Of a stretch of 64,000 bases of DNA, positions 1-9,748 are shown piece by piece. Where the stretch lies: the NCBI RefSeq assembly GCF_900114375.1, contig NZ_FOSV01000002.1:248001-312000 (forward strand), in the 5' to 3' direction. This DNA is from Methylorubrum salsuginis (GTDB lineage: Bacteria > Pseudomonadota > Alphaproteobacteria > Rhizobiales > Beijerinckiaceae). Both the position numbers and the translations under genes were made by a program. Below the pieces are notes generated by a model. It had not been told where the DNA came from, made no database searches, and saw only the letters and a program-made list of their open reading frames with translations. Positions within the stretch are counted from its first letter, which is position 1; every line of letters starts with the position of its first letter.

Positions 1-566
1 TCGATCCGCTGATCCGCGACAAGCTTCAGGACGACCTGCTCGACCTGCAGAGGAAGCTGCACAAGACCATCGTCTTCGTCAGCCACGACCTGTCCGAGGC
101 ACTCAAGATCGGCAACCGCATCGCCATCATGGAGGGCGGCCACGTCGTCCAGTTCGGCACCGCCGCCGACATCCTGCTGCGGCCGGCGAACGATTACGTC
201 GCCGAGTTCGTCAAGCACATGAATCCGCTCGACGTGCTGACCGCGGAAGCGGTGATGCGCGCACATCGCGACCTCCCGCGCGAGGGCGACGCGGTCGTGC
301 TCGACGCCGCGTCCGGCCTGCTCCTGATGCTCGATGCCTGTGGCCGGCCGGAGGCGGCGCAGATCGCCGGACGGCCGGTACCGCTCACCCGCGACGGTGG
401 GGCCGAGGGGCTCGTCGTCGCCCCGTCCGATCTGCCGCTCAAGGCAGTGATCGACCTGCGCGACCGCACCCGCCATCCGCTCGTGTTCGTGAGCGAGAGC
501 GGCCGGCTCGCAGGCGTTTGCGACCATGGCGAGATCTACCGGGCGCTGCTCCAGAAAAACGCCTGA
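1..566 (+). CDS. choV: Choline/glycine betaine ABC transporter ATP-binding subunit, 3' part
   Basis: This is the C-terminal part of an ABC ATPase; the 5' end lies before the window and the frame is open from base 3. The visible start carries the H-loop as [12 protein letters not shown] followed by the conserved RIAIMEGG segment. About 110 residues follow that look like the degenerate CBS-type tail of ProV/OpuAA/ChoV proteins and end near [13 protein letters not shown]. In this family the subunit powers uptake of choline or glycine betaine across the inner membrane. The next two genes convert choline to betaine, which favours choline as substrate. Walker A, Walker B and the signature motif lie outside the window, so the substrate is inferred from context. 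Confidence 0.85.
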   Translation, partial: DPLIRDKLQDDLLDLQRKLHKTIVFVSHDLSEALKIGNRIAIMEGGHVVQFGTAADILLRPANDYVAEFVKHMNPLDVLTAEAVMRAHRDLPREGDAVVLDAASGLLLMLDACGRPEAAQIAGRPVPLTRDGGAEGLVVAPSDLPLKAVIDLRDRTRHPLVFVSESGRLAGVCDHGEIYRALLQKNA

Positions 567-621
567 CGCGCCGCCCCGGCCGGCCCCTTCCGCTCAACCC
601 CGCGATGCCAGGACCCTGGCC

Positions 622-2091
622 ATGAATCTGAACCAGCCCCTCCGCCCCCATATCAGCGGCGCCCCCGCCCGCGACGACGGGCGCCGCACCTTCACCTCGG
701 TCAACCCCGCCGACGGCACGGTGTTGGCCGAGATCGAGCACGCGACCCGCGCCGACGTCGAGGCGGCGGTGGCCAGCGCGGCCGAGGGGCAGGCCGTGTG
801 GGCGCGCGTCCCGGCCCGCGAGCGCAGCCGGGTGCTGCACCGGGCGGTCGCGCTCCTGCGCGAACGCAACGACGCGCTGGCGCGTCTCGAAACCCTCGAC
901 ACCGGCAAGCCGATTTCCGAGACCCGCAGCGTCGACATCGCCACCGGCGCCGACGTGCTCGAATATTATGCCGGATTGGCCCCGGCCCTGGAGGGACGGC
1001 AGATTCCGCTGCGGGAGACCGCCTTCGTCTACACGCGGCGCGAGCCGCTCGGCATCGTCGCCGGCATCGGGGCCTGGAACTATCCGATCCAGATCGCGCT
1101 CTGGAAGTCGGCGCCGGCGCTGGCGGCCGGCAACGCGATGATCTTCAAGCCGAGCGAGGTGACCCCGCTCACCGCCTTCGCGCTCGCCGAGATCTACAGG
1201 GAGGCGGGCCTGCCCGACGGGGTGTTCAACGTGCTCGCCGGCCTCGGTCCGGAAGTCGGCACATGGCTGACGGGCCACCCGAACATCGCAAAAATCTCGT
1301 TCACCGGCGGCACCGCCACGGGCGCGCGGATCATGGCCGGGGCCGCCGCGGCGCCCCTGCGCGAGGTGACGCTCGAACTCGGCGGAAAGTCGCCCCTCAT
1401 CGTGCTCGACGACGCCGATCTGGAGCGGGCCGCCGACATCGCGGTGGCCGCGAACTTCTTCAGTTCGGGCCAGGTCTGCACCAACGGCACGCGGGTCTTC
1501 GTCCCGGCCGGCCTCAAGGCCGCCTTCGAGGAGCGGGTGCTCGCCCGTGTCGCCCGCATCCGCGTCGGCGACCCGCTCGACGAGGCCACGAATTTCGGGC
1601 CGCTGGCGAGCTTTTCCCATCGCGACAAGGTTCTCGGCTTCATCCGCGCCGGTCTCGCGGAGGGCGCGCGCCTGCTCGCCGGCGGCGAAGCGCCCGGCGG
1701 AGCACTGGCCAGGGGCGCCTACGTCGCGCCCACCGTCTTCACCGATTGCACCGACGCCATGACGATCGTGCGTGAGGAAATCTTCGGGCCGGTGATGAGC
1801 ATCCTGGCCTACGAGCGCGAGGACGAGGTCCTCGCCCGCGCCAACGCCACCGAATACGGCCTCGCCGCGGGCGTGGTGACGACGCGGCTGGAGCGTGCCC
1901 ACCGCCTCGTCCACGGGCTCCAGGCCGGCATCTGCTGGATCAACACTTGGGGCGAGTCGCCCCCCGAAATGCCGGTCGGCGGATACAAGCAATCGGGGAT
2001 CGGCCGCGAGAACGGCGTCGAGACCCTGGAGCGCTACACGCAGGTCAAATCGATTCAGGTCGAATTGTCGGATTTCGCGCCTGTCTTCTGA
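622..2091 (+). CDS. betB: Betaine aldehyde dehydrogenase
   Basis: This cytoplasmic enzyme oxidises betaine aldehyde to glycine betaine with NAD(P)+, the second step of choline oxidation. The 489-residue product matches the roughly 490 residues usual for BetB. The general base Glu252 lies in LELGGKSPL and the nucleophile Cys286 in GQVCTNG, the same positions as in E. coli BetB. The cofactor segment FTGGT and the C-terminal [14 protein letters not shown] motif are also present. I chose the ATG at 622 because upstream in-frame codons encode an unrelated Pro/Arg-rich stretch overlapping choV. betA follows after 34 bases, so choV-betB-betA is probably one operon. No betI repressor gene is present in the window. 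Confidence 0.95.
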   Translation: MNLNQPLRPHISGAPARDDGRRTFTSVNPADGTVLAEIEHATRADVEAAVASAAEGQAVWARVPARERSRVLHRAVALLRERNDALARLETLDTGKPISETRSVDIATGADVLEYYAGLAPALEGRQIPLRETAFVYTRREPLGIVAGIGAWNYPIQIALWKSAPALAAGNAMIFKPSEVTPLTAFALAEIYREAGLPDGVFNVLAGLGPEVGTWLTGHPNIAKISFTGGTATGARIMAGAAAAPLREVTLELGGKSPLIVLDDADLERAADIAVAANFFSSGQVCTNGTRVFVPAGLKAAFEERVLARVARIRVGDPLDEATNFGPLASFSHRDKVLGFIRAGLAEGARLLAGGEAPGGALARGAYVAPTVFTDCTDAMTIVREEIFGPVMSILAYEREDEVLARANATEYGLAAGVVTTRLERAHRLVHGLQAGICWINTWGESPPEMPVGGYKQSGIGRENGVETLERYTQVKSIQVELSDFAPVF

Positions 2092-2125
2092 GAATGCCCG
2101 CGCCCCATTTCACGGACAACCGATC

Positions 2126-3814
2126 ATGACGCAGGAATACGATTTCATCATCGTCGGCGCCGGCTCGGCCGGGAACGTGCTGGCCACGCGGCTGACCGAG
2201 GACGCGGACACCACCGTCCTGCTGCTGGAGGCCGGCGGGCCGGATTACCGCTTCGACTTCCGCACCCAGATGCCGGCCGCGCTCGCCTTCCCGCTCCAGG
2301 GCCGGCGCTACAATTGGGCCTACCTCACCGATCCCGAACCCCACATGGGCGGGCGGCGGATGGAATGCGGCCGCGGCAAGGGGCTCGGCGGCTCCTCGCT
2401 CATCAACGGCATGTGCTACATCCGCGGCAACGCCATGGACTACGATTCCTGGGCGCAGGCGCCGGGCCTTGGCGACTGGTCCTACCACGATTGCCTGCCC
2501 TATTTCCGCAAGGCCGAGACCCGCGACATCGGCCCCGACGATTATCACGGCGGCGACGGGCCCCTGAACGTCACCACGGCGAAGCCCGGCCGCAACGTCC
2601 TGTTCGAGGCGATGGTCGAGGCGGGCGTCCAGGCCGGCTATCCCCGCACCGACGACCTCAACGGCTACCGCCAGGAAGGTTTCGGGCCGATGGACCGGAG
2701 CGTCACCCCGAAGGGCCGCCGCTCCTCGACGGCGCGGGGCTATCTCGATCGGGCGAAGGGACGCCCGAACCTCACCATCGTCACGCACGCGGTGACCGAC
2801 CGCATCCTGTTCGAGGGAAAGCGCGCCGTCGGCGTCGCCTATCTCAAGGGCAAGGCGACGGAAGCGACCACGGTGCGGGCGCGGCGCGAAGTGCTGCTGT
2901 GCTCGGGCGCCATCGCCTCGCCGCAGATCCTCCAGCGCTCCGGTGTCGGTCCGGCGGCGTGGCTGCGCGACCTCGACGTGCCGGTGGTGCTCGATCTGCC
3001 CGGCGTCGGGCAGAACCTGCAGGACCATCTCGAGATGTACGTGCAGTACGAGTGCCTGAAGCCGGTCTCGCTGGCTCCGGCCTTACGCCCCTGGAACCAG
3101 CCGGCGATCGGCGCGGAATGGATGTTCCTCGGCACCGGCATCGGCGCGAGCAACCAGTTCGAGGCCGGCGGCTTCATCCGCTCGAGTCCCGACTTCACGT
3201 GGCCGAACCTGCAATACCACTTCCTGCCGGTGGCGATCAGCTACAACGGCACCAACGCGGTCAAGGCGCACGGCTTCCAGGCCCATGTCGGCTCGATGCG
3301 CTCGCCGAGCCGGGGCCGCGTGCGCCTGACCTCGCGCGATCCGCACGCCCATCCGAGCATCCTGTTCAACTACATGTCGACGGAGCAGGATTGGCGCGAG
3401 TTCCGCGACGCGATCCGCATCACCCGCGAGATCATCGGCCAGTCGGCCCTCGACCCGTATCGCGGCCGCGAGATCAGCCCCGGCCGGGACCGCCGGACCG
3501 ACGCCGAGCTCGACGCCTTCGTGCGCGAGCACGCCGAGACCGCCTATCACCCCTCCTGCTCCTGTCGGATGGGCGAGGACCCGATGGCGGTGGTCGACGG
3601 CCAGGGCTGCGTTCACGGGCTGGAGGGCCTGCGGGTGATCGACGCCTCGATCATGCCGGCCATCGTCACCGGCAACCTCAACGCGCCGACGATCATGATC
3701 GCGGAGAAGATCGCCGACCGCATTCGCGGCCGCGCCCCGCTGCCGCGCAGCCAGGCGCCCTACCATGTCGCGGGCGACAGCCCGGTCCGTCAGGCACCCG
3801 CCCGCGCGGCCTGA
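2126..3814 (+). CDS. betA: Choline dehydrogenase, GMC family
   Basis: This FAD-dependent, membrane-associated enzyme oxidises choline to betaine aldehyde. The 562-residue protein opens with a Rossmann motif, GAGSAGN (residues 11-17), and has the GMC signatures [15 protein letters not shown] and [15 protein letters not shown]. The active-site pair is His475 in [10 protein letters not shown] and Asn519 in GNLNAPTIM, as in choline oxidase and dehydrogenase. I chose the ATG at 2126, which starts directly at the conserved [13 protein letters not shown]. The longer open frame overlaps betB and has no homologous sequence. It follows betB by 34 bases and completes the choline-to-betaine osmoprotectant route with the transporter upstream. 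Confidence 0.95.
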   Translation: MTQEYDFIIVGAGSAGNVLATRLTEDADTTVLLLEAGGPDYRFDFRTQMPAALAFPLQGRRYNWAYLTDPEPHMGGRRMECGRGKGLGGSSLINGMCYIRGNAMDYDSWAQAPGLGDWSYHDCLPYFRKAETRDIGPDDYHGGDGPLNVTTAKPGRNVLFEAMVEAGVQAGYPRTDDLNGYRQEGFGPMDRSVTPKGRRSSTARGYLDRAKGRPNLTIVTHAVTDRILFEGKRAVGVAYLKGKATEATTVRARREVLLCSGAIASPQILQRSGVGPAAWLRDLDVPVVLDLPGVGQNLQDHLEMYVQYECLKPVSLAPALRPWNQPAIGAEWMFLGTGIGASNQFEAGGFIRSSPDFTWPNLQYHFLPVAISYNGTNAVKAHGFQAHVGSMRSPSRGRVRLTSRDPHAHPSILFNYMSTEQDWREFRDAIRITREIIGQSALDPYRGREISPGRDRRTDAELDAFVREHAETAYHPSCSCRMGEDPMAVVDGQGCVHGLEGLRVIDASIMPAIVTGNLNAPTIMIAEKIADRIRGRAPLPRSQAPYHVAGDSPVRQAPARAA

Positions 3815-3860
3815 GCGGGGTGGGACCGGCCCCGTCCGCTCCACCGCCGACGAGGCCGGG

Positions 3861-4001
3861 GACATCGAAGCCCTTCCGGCGCCGGAGGCCTCCAGGCTGC
3901 GCGAGGCGTGGGCGGAGACCGCCGGCAACCGGTCCGAGGCGGCCCGGCACCCCGGCAGGTCGCAGCCCGGCCCGATCAAGATAGTCGTGCGGTTCGGAGG
4001 G
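3861..4001 (+). pseudogene. Remnant of a Fis-type (HTH_8) DNA-binding domain
   Basis: Read in one frame, this stretch gives LREAWAETAGNRSEAARH and then GRSQPGPIKIVVRFGG. The first half matches the consensus of the C-terminal Fis-like helix-turn-helix of sigma-54 activators and related regulators (LxEALxxTGGNRSEAARxLGISRxTLYRKLxxFG). The second half keeps the spacing but has lost the recognition-helix residues. No upstream regulator domain remains, since betA ends at 3814, and nothing follows in frame. I read it as the 3' scar of a lost transcriptional regulator beside the choline genes. The match is by eye and short. Confidence 0.4.
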
Positions 4002-4066
4002 CGATACACCGGTACCACCGGATCACGGCCCGCCCCGCGCGGATCGTGGCTCCGGACATGCGCCGA

Positions 4067-4945
4067 TCAGTACATCGGCGTACCGCCCGTGACGGGCACC
4101 AGCGCGCCCGACATGTAGCTGCCCTCGCGCGAGGCGAGCAGCACGTAGGCTGGCGCGAGTTCGGCCGGTTGCCCGGCCCGACCGAGCGGCGTGTCGGCCC
4201 CGAGCTGCTCGATCTGCTCGGGCGTCTTCGCGATCGGCTGGATCGGCGTCCAGATCGGGCCGGGCGCCACGCAGTTCACCCGGATGCCCTTCGGCGCCAG
4301 CAGGTTCGACAGACCGATCGTCAGGCTGGCGATGGCGCCCTTGGTCGCGGCGTAGATCAGCATCGTGCTGTCGGCCACCTTGGCCTGCTGGCTCGTCGAG
4401 TTGACGATGGCCGAGCCCGGCCGCATGTGCGGCACCGCGGCCTGGGCCAGGTAGTACATCGCGAAGACGTTGGCGCGGAACGCGCCTTCGAGGTCGTGCG
4501 CGGTCACGTCGTCGAGCCCGTCGTTGATGGTCTGCGCCGCCGCGTTGTTGACCAGGATGTCGATGCGGCCGAGTTCCGCCACCGTGCGCGCGACGAGCGC
4601 ACGGCAATGATCCTCGTCGCGCAGGTCGCCCGGCAGCAGCAGGGCGCGCCGCCCGGCCTGCTCCACCCAGCGCGCGGTCTCCTCGGCATCCGACTGCTCG
4701 GCGTCGAGGTAGGAGATTGCCACGTCCGCGCCCTCGCGGGCATAGGCAATGGACACCGCCCGCCCGATGCCGGAATCGCCCCCGGTGATCAGGGCGACCC
4801 GGTCGGTCAGGAGGCCCTTGCCGACATAACTGGTCTCACCGTGATCCGGCGCGGGCGTCATCTTCGAGGTGAGGCCGGGCCGCTCCTGCTGCTGCTCGCC
4901 GGGAAAGGGCGGACGCGGGCCTGCTTCGCGCGGATCGGTCGTCAT
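4067..4945 (-). CDS. SDR family oxidoreductase, general-stress (YdaD/YghA) type
   Basis: This is a classical short-chain dehydrogenase of 292 residues. The cofactor motif TGGDSGIG is at residues 54-61, followed by NNAA (134-137), and the catalytic YAATK places Tyr198 and Lys202. The N-terminal extension of about 45 residues (PPFPGEQQQERPGL) is typical of the YdaD/YghA subgroup found in general stress regulons. It probably reduces an aldehyde or ketone with NADPH, but the substrate is unknown. It stands alone, convergent with the betA side and followed upstream by the IS-derived region. The start fits the subgroup's usual N-terminus. Confidence 0.85.
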   Translation of the reverse strand: MTTDPREAGPRPPFPGEQQQERPGLTSKMTPAPDHGETSYVGKGLLTDRVALITGGDSGIGRAVSIAYAREGADVAISYLDAEQSDAEETARWVEQAGRRALLLPGDLRDEDHCRALVARTVAELGRIDILVNNAAAQTINDGLDDVTAHDLEGAFRANVFAMYYLAQAAVPHMRPGSAIVNSTSQQAKVADSTMLIYAATKGAIASLTIGLSNLLAPKGIRVNCVAPGPIWTPIQPIAKTPEQIEQLGADTPLGRAGQPAELAPAYVLLASREGSYMSGALVPVTGGTPMY

Positions 4946-5149
4946 CGCGGGTTCCTTCTGCGGTCTCGGCTAACGTGCCGGGTCCGCGTTGGTCACCGCG
5001 ACAGAATGGTGCCGGGACGAGCGACCTCTACGGCCGGACGAAGAGCCAGGACGCGATCCGATGCGCCTTCCGGATCGACACGAATCGTGCCGGCAACCCG
5101 CCGTCGCTGCCCGGTCTTCCCGCATCAGTCGTACCTGGTGCTGGCCGCC

Positions 5150-5800
5150 GCAGGCGACCTTGGACGGCATTCCGTACGTTCAGCCTACCGCTGTGCGTGA
5201 CGGCATCTGCCGCCGGACTTTCCGCCTTGGTCCCCGTTCACTGCTGGTTCCCGCTGTCATTGAAGGCGGGCATGGCGAAGCGCCACGCCCATGGCCCTCG
5301 CGATCGCCAGCCTGTCGGGCGCGAAGCCAGCCCGACAGGCTCCATTCTCTATGCCCAGCTCGCACGCTTGGGCGTGGCTGGCGTCAAGGGCAAGCGCGGC
5401 TGCGATCCGGTCCGGCGCGTGGTTGGGCTCAAACGCAACACCCTCACCGACACCGATGGCTGCCTGTGACGGGCCACCGTCTCGACAGCCGACCAGCACC
5501 CTAAGCCTCGCCTGCTGCGGGCCGCTCGGCGCCTCTGGCCGATCCTAGCGCAATGCTTCGCCTGCCATCGGAGGGCAGGCCGGCTCCAGCACGACGGTCG
5601 AGATTATTCGGTCAGACAAGGGCGTTGAGAGCCTCGCCGTGCAGCACCGACGCTGAGCGATCGAGCGAACCTTCAGTTGGATTGTCCGATGCCACCGCCT
5701 CGTTCGTGATCACGAAACAACCCCGCCTTCAGCCGTCGACTTCTTTGGCCTGGCCACTGTCATGATCCTCGGACGGCTGGTGCGAGTCCTGCAAATTGGG
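5150..5800 (+). pseudogene. Decayed IS5-family (IS427/IS1031-like) transposase
   Basis: Pieces of one transposase can be read in order across three frames. An N-terminal piece, LDGIPYVQ, starts near 5160. A middle piece, GCDPVRRVVGLKRNTLTDTD, resembles the GRKRHxLTDTDG block of IS5 elements and ends at a stop near 5469. A piece RLWPILAQCFA follows near 5530-5560, and a C-terminal piece AIERTFSWIVRCHRLVRDHE begins at 5657. The codon before this last block is TGA where the family has TGG (Trp). At least two frameshifts and several stops make it non-functional. I found no clear terminal inverted repeats. The rest of the gene-free stretch 4946-5858 holds nothing else I can recognise. Confidence 0.7.
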
Positions 5801-5858
5801 GGCATGGTCACTTTGCGAAAATTGGCGCCCGTATTGAATTGTTTAATGCTGTCAGTCC

Positions 5859-6164
5859 TCAATCCTCCGGCTGCGCCTTCATCCGCAACTGCGAGGCGAC
5901 GCATTCGCGCATCGCGTCCTCGATCCGGGCCTTCTGGGCGTTCGAGTAGCCGGCCACCTCGTCGATGCACTTCACGAAGTAGCCCGCGGTGAAGCTCTCG
6001 TTGACGGAGACGAACGACTTGCCGAAGCGGGTGGCGAGCTGGAGCCGGTCCATCGCCGAGCTTTCCCGCCACGCCTGGAGCGTGTCGGTCATCGACAGGG
6101 CGTGGGCGGCGCCGGGCGTCAGCAGGGCGGCGGCGAGGGTGGGGACGATCAGGCGACGCATCAT
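5859..6164 (-). CDS. Small secreted protein of unknown function
   Basis: A 101-residue protein starts with a clear signal peptide (MMRRLIVPTLAAALLTPGAAHA) with probable cleavage after residue 22. The mature part of about 79 residues is mostly helical and hydrophilic, with two cysteines (in VKCIDEV and MRECVAS) that could form a periplasmic disulfide. I do not recognise the family. Its upstream sequence (6165-6290) is AT-rich for this genome and probably holds its promoter. Bases 6291-6467 up to the repeat contain nothing I can identify. Confidence 0.65.
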   Translation of the reverse strand: MMRRLIVPTLAAALLTPGAAHALSMTDTLQAWRESSAMDRLQLATRFGKSFVSVNESFTAGYFVKCIDEVAGYSNAQKARIEDAMRECVASQLRMKAQPED

Positions 6165-6467
6165 GCGATTTTCTCCCGATGATTTTTTCTGATTTTTCTG
6201 ATGAAAGATGGCGCTTTTGACTTGATGAGGCTGAGCTTACTGTTTGAGCACAGCGATATAGCCTGCCGCAGTGCTGGCGGAAGCGCGTTTCCGGCGCGGA
6301 TTTCTTAGATTTCTCTGAGGCGATGCCGCTGGGTCGCAACGCGATCCACCTCGTGCCGTCCTTGCAAGGCGGAGCCGAAGCAATGACGGCACGGGGCATT
6401 CCGAGCCTTTGGAGCGAACGACAGCACGGCGACGGGGCCGGGCCAGACGTCGGTGTGGGGTGCCGCT

Positions 6468-6570
6468 GAGAGCAGCGTCCCGAAAGCTGGTTTCCGGCTT
6501 TCGAAAAAAGACGATGCGGCACAATAACGGAGAGCATCGTCCCGGATCCGATATCCAGGACGATGCTCTA
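6468..6570 (+). repeat. TA-flanked 99-bp double-hairpin repeat, copy 1
   Basis: Core 6470-6568 begins GAGC and ends GCTC and folds as two successive hairpins. The first has a CCGAAAG/CTTTCG-type stem; the second runs AGAGCATCGTCC to GGACGATGCTCT around a GGATCCGATATCC centre. Related copies lie at 26262, 52264 and 61352 (inverted). The right flank TA (6569-6570) plus the terminal C forms CTA, which is the TAG stop of the ROK kinase on the minus strand. The left flank reads GA rather than TA. Confidence 0.9.
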
Positions 6571-7500
6571 CGATTCCGGACCCCACAGCCACGCCGCCCC
6601 GCGCACGCCCGAGGCATCGCCGTGGAGGCTCGCCCGAACCGGTGTGTCGAACGCGTCGGAGAAGACGTGCGGCGCGATTTTTTCCGGCAGCGCCGCCACG
6701 ACGCTCGCGATGCGCGAGAGCCCGCCGCCCAGCACGATCACGTCGGGATCGATGACATTGACCACGTGCGCGAGGCCGCGGGCGAGGCGGTCGAGGTAGC
6801 GCGCCATCGTGGCGGCGGCGCCCGGTTCTCCGGTCAGCGCGGCGGCGACGATCTGCTCGCCCGCCTGCCGCTCGCCGGTCTGCGAAAAATGGTCGGCGGC
6901 GAGGCCGGGGCCGGAGAGCCAGGTTTCGATGCAGCCGTGGCGGCCGCAATAGCAGGCCGGGCCGGGGCGCTCGTCGTCGCGGGGCCAGGGGAGGGGGTTG
7001 TGGCCCCACTCGCCCGCGATGGCATTGCGGCCGGTGAGCGCCTGTCCCCGCAGGGCGATGCCGGAGCCGACGCCGGTGCCGAGGATCACCGCCCAGACGA
7101 TCTCCTCGCCTGCGCCCGCCCCATCGACGGCCTCCGACACCGCGAGGCAGTTGGCGTCGTTCTCGACCCGCACCGGTCGCGCGAGCCGGGCCGCGAGGTC
7201 CTGCGCGAACGGCCTGCCGTTGAGCCAGACCGAGTTGGCGTTCTTGATCAGGCCGTTATGACGCGAGACGGCGCCGGGCATGCCGATGCCGACGCTCGCC
7301 GGGATATCCGCCCCTTGGGCACCGGCTTCGGATTCGAGGGCGGCGACGAGGCCGGCGATGGAATCGAGGGTGCCGGCATAGTCACCCCGCGGGGTCGGCA
7401 CGCGCGCTTCCGCTCGCGTCGTCCCGTCGGGCGCCAGCGCGATCCCGGCGATCTTGGTGCCGCCGAGATCGATCCCGATGCGAAGTGTTCGTTCGCTCAA
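6568..7500 (-). CDS. ROK family sugar kinase
   Basis: This 310-residue cytoplasmic kinase opens with the phosphate-binding motif DLGGTK (residues 11-16). The catalytic Asp115 is in ENDAN, and the ROK zinc site is complete: His168 in GEWGHNP with Cys183, Cys185 and Cys190 in CYCGRHGCIE. The family phosphorylates hexoses or amino sugars (fructokinase, glucokinase, N-acetylglucosamine kinase); I cannot say which here. It starts 4 bases after the stop of dctA on the same strand, so the two are likely cotranscribed. Its TAG stop is formed by the end of repeat copy 1. Confidence 0.88.
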   Translation of the reverse strand: MSERTLRIGIDLGGTKIAGIALAPDGTTRAEARVPTPRGDYAGTLDSIAGLVAALESEAGAQGADIPASVGIGMPGAVSRHNGLIKNANSVWLNGRPFAQDLAARLARPVRVENDANCLAVSEAVDGAGAGEEIVWAVILGTGVGSGIALRGQALTGRNAIAGEWGHNPLPWPRDDERPGPACYCGRHGCIETWLSGPGLAADHFSQTGERQAGEQIVAAALTGEPGAAATMARYLDRLARGLAHVVNVIDPDVIVLGGGLSRIASVVAALPEKIAPHVFSDAFDTPVRASLHGDASGVRGAAWLWGPES

Positions 7501-7504
7501 GCCC

Positions 7505-8896
7505 TTACTGCGCCGCCACGACCTTCGGGGCGGGGGCGTCGTCGCCGGGGCCGACCGGGTCCTCGTCCGAGATCTCGGTGCCGATCGCGACCGGATGCGC
7601 CATCACCTGCGCGAGCTTCTCCCGGTCGAGCTCGCCCTCCCAGCGGGAGACGACGACGGTGGCCACGCCGTTGCCGATGAGGTTGGTCAGCGCGCGGCAT
7701 TCCGACATGAACTTGTCGACGCCGAGCACCAGGGTCATCGCCGCGACCGGCACCGGGTTGCCCGGGATGGCGGCGAGCGTCGCGGCCAGCGTGATGAAGC
7801 CGGCGCCGGTGACGCCCGAGGCTCCCTTCGAGGTCAGCATCGCGACGAGGAAGATCGTGGCGTACTGGCCGATCGTGAGGTCCGCGCCCACGGCTTGCGC
7901 CAGGAACAGCGTGGTGAGCGTCATGTAGATGTTGGTGCCGTCGAGGTTGAACGAGTAGCCCGTCGGGATCACGAGGCCGACGACCGAGTCCGAGGCGCCC
8001 AGACGCTTCATCTTGGTCATCATGTGCGGCAGCACCGTCTCGGACGACGAGGTGCCGAGCACGATCAGGAGCTCGTCCTTGATGTAGGCGAGGAACTTGA
8101 GGATCGAGAAGCCGGCGAAGGCCGCGATGCCGCCGAGGACCACGAACACGAACAGCAGCGAGGTGGTGTAGAAGGTGCCGACCAGCCAGGCGAGGTCGAT
8201 GACCTTGCCGATGCCGTACTGGCCGACCGTGAAGGCCATCGCGCCGAAGGCGCCGAGGGGGGCGAGCTTCACGATGATGCCGATGATGCGGAAGAACACC
8301 TGACCGGCCGCGTCGATGCCGTGGGTGATGCTCTCGCCCTTCTTGCCCATGCCGGTCAGCACGACGCCGGTGAGGATCGAGATCAGCAGCACCTGCAGCA
8401 GGTCGCCGGTGGCGAAGGCGTCGAAGAAGCTCTTGGGGATGATCGCCATCAGGTGGGCGATGGTCGAATCGGCCGCCGCCTTGCTGGCATAGCCCTCGAC
8501 CGCCTTGGCATCGAGCTTGGTCACGTCGGCGCCGAAGCCGGCGCCGGGCTGGATGATCTCGCCGACCAGGATGCCGACGAGGAGCGCGACGGAGGAGACC
8601 ACCTCGAAATAGATCAGCGCCTTCAGGCCGACGCGGCCGACCTTCTTGAGGTCGCCGATCGAGGCGATGCCGTGGACGATGGTGCAGAAGATGATCGGCG
8701 CGATCATCATCTTGATCAGCGCGATGAAGGCGTCGCCCATCCACTTGAACGACTTGCCCCAGTCCGGCGAGAGCCAGCCGACCAGGATGCCGAGCGCGAT
8801 GGCGATCAGCACTTGGATGTAGAGCACCTTGTACCAGGGTGTGTGCGCTGCGGGCGCGCCCGCACCATGGGGCGCGGCGTGAGCGGAATGGGCCAT
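7505..8896 (-). CDS. dctA: C4-dicarboxylate transport protein DctA
   Basis: This inner-membrane sodium- or proton-coupled symporter takes up succinate, fumarate and malate. The 463-residue protein has the DAACS family hallmarks: [12 protein letters not shown] in the HP1 hairpin, [12 protein letters not shown] in TM7 (usually NMDGT), and [13 protein letters not shown] in HP2, with about eight membrane helices in between. Length and motifs agree with DctA (PF00375). The N-terminus carries an Ala/His-rich stretch before [13 protein letters not shown]. It leads a probable two-gene operon with the ROK kinase. No dctBD regulators are present in the window. Confidence 0.93.
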   Translation of the reverse strand: MAHSAHAAPHGAGAPAAHTPWYKVLYIQVLIAIALGILVGWLSPDWGKSFKWMGDAFIALIKMMIAPIIFCTIVHGIASIGDLKKVGRVGLKALIYFEVVSSVALLVGILVGEIIQPGAGFGADVTKLDAKAVEGYASKAAADSTIAHLMAIIPKSFFDAFATGDLLQVLLISILTGVVLTGMGKKGESITHGIDAAGQVFFRIIGIIVKLAPLGAFGAMAFTVGQYGIGKVIDLAWLVGTFYTTSLLFVFVVLGGIAAFAGFSILKFLAYIKDELLIVLGTSSSETVLPHMMTKMKRLGASDSVVGLVIPTGYSFNLDGTNIYMTLTTLFLAQAVGADLTIGQYATIFLVAMLTSKGASGVTGAGFITLAATLAAIPGNPVPVAAMTLVLGVDKFMSECRALTNLIGNGVATVVVSRWEGELDREKLAQVMAHPVAIGTEISDEDPVGPGDDAPAPKVVAAQ

Positions 8897-9130
8897 GTTT
8901 CCTCACCGATACCGTGTCGCGCGGCCTCGTCCCGGGCGGCTTGGCGCGACGCTAATCCGTTTAATCCGTGCCCTCAATCGCGTCTCGGTAGTCGGCCGGG
9001 GCTTTGTAACCCAACACGGCTGTCGACAACGCGACGAGGGGCCTATCGCAACCGAAACGCGAGCGCGATCAAGGGGAAGCGGCCGAACCCAAGTCCCGTC
9101 CGGGCGCCCTCGGCTGCGGAGGCCCGCCCC
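8897..9130. promoter_or_regulatory. Divergent intergenic region between dctA and the L,D-transpeptidase gene
   Basis: This 234-base stretch separates two divergent genes and must hold both promoters. Two direct copies of TAATCCGT lie at 8953-8960 and 8962-8969, about 57-73 bases upstream of dctA. They could be an activator or repressor site, but I cannot match them to a known factor. Confidence 0.35.
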
Positions 9131-9556
9131 GTGTCGATCGTCCGCGTCCTGTCCGTCGTCCTCGTTGCTCTCGTCCTCGCGTTGTCGGTGCGGCCCGCCG
9201 CGGCCTCGGTCGTCGCGCGGGTCGATCAGACGGCCCAGCGGATGCAGGTCTATGTTCGCGGCGTTCTCGCTTACGATTGGCCGGTCTCGACGGCGCGGCG
9301 CGGGTTCGTGACGCCGAACGGCCGCTACCGGGTCGGGCTCATGGCGCCGATGTGGCGCTCGCGCAAGTATCACGGTGCGCCGATGCCCTACGCGATGTTC
9401 TACAGCGGCGGCTACGCCATCCACGGGACCTATGCGGTCGGTGCGCTCGGGCGGCGGGCGAGCCACGGCTGCATCCGCCTGCACCCGGCGCATGCCCGCG
9501 AGCTGTTCGGGCTCACGCGGGCCTATGGCGGCGCGCGGGTGGTGATCCGGAACTGA
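9131..9556 (+). CDS. L,D-transpeptidase (YkuD domain)
   Basis: This is a compact 141-residue exported protein. A GTG start at 9131 gives a signal peptide (VLSVVLVALVLALSVRPAAA), after which essentially the whole protein is a YkuD domain. The catalytic motif is SHGCIRL with Cys114, and His98 lies in YAIHGTY. Enzymes of this type form 3-3 crosslinks in peptidoglycan or attach proteins to it in the periplasm. The much longer open frame upstream runs antisense through dctA and is not coding. At this size it is close to the minimal form of the family. Confidence 0.85.
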   Translation: MSIVRVLSVVLVALVLALSVRPAAASVVARVDQTAQRMQVYVRGVLAYDWPVSTARRGFVTPNGRYRVGLMAPMWRSRKYHGAPMPYAMFYSGGYAIHGTYAVGALGRRASHGCIRLHPAHARELFGLTRAYGGARVVIRN

Positions 9557-9748
9557 GCGGCCCGGGCAAGAACCACTTCCCCTTTTTCGGGCCGCGCTCT
9601 AGAAGCGCTCGCATGTTCGGCATGATCTCCTCGGTGCGGCGAATTACGGGCCCGGCTTCCGCGTAGGCACCGCCTCCTGGCGGCCGCCGGATGCCGGGTG
9701 ACCGTTTCGCCCCGTCCCCTTTTGCCCGTTGAAGACGCCGAACCCGCC

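Noticed and set aside
6291-6467. Possible gene fragment in the stretch before repeat copy 1
   Set aside because: Peptides in either direction show no recognisable motif or sensible start; left as unassigned sequence.
7454-9130. Upstream extension of the L,D-transpeptidase frame
   Set aside because: It runs antisense through dctA; the GTG at 9131 directly precedes a proper signal peptide.
9557-9748. T-box or other leader riboswitch before ileS
   Set aside because: T-box leaders are essentially limited to Gram-positive bacteria and no specifier-loop or T-box sequence is seen.
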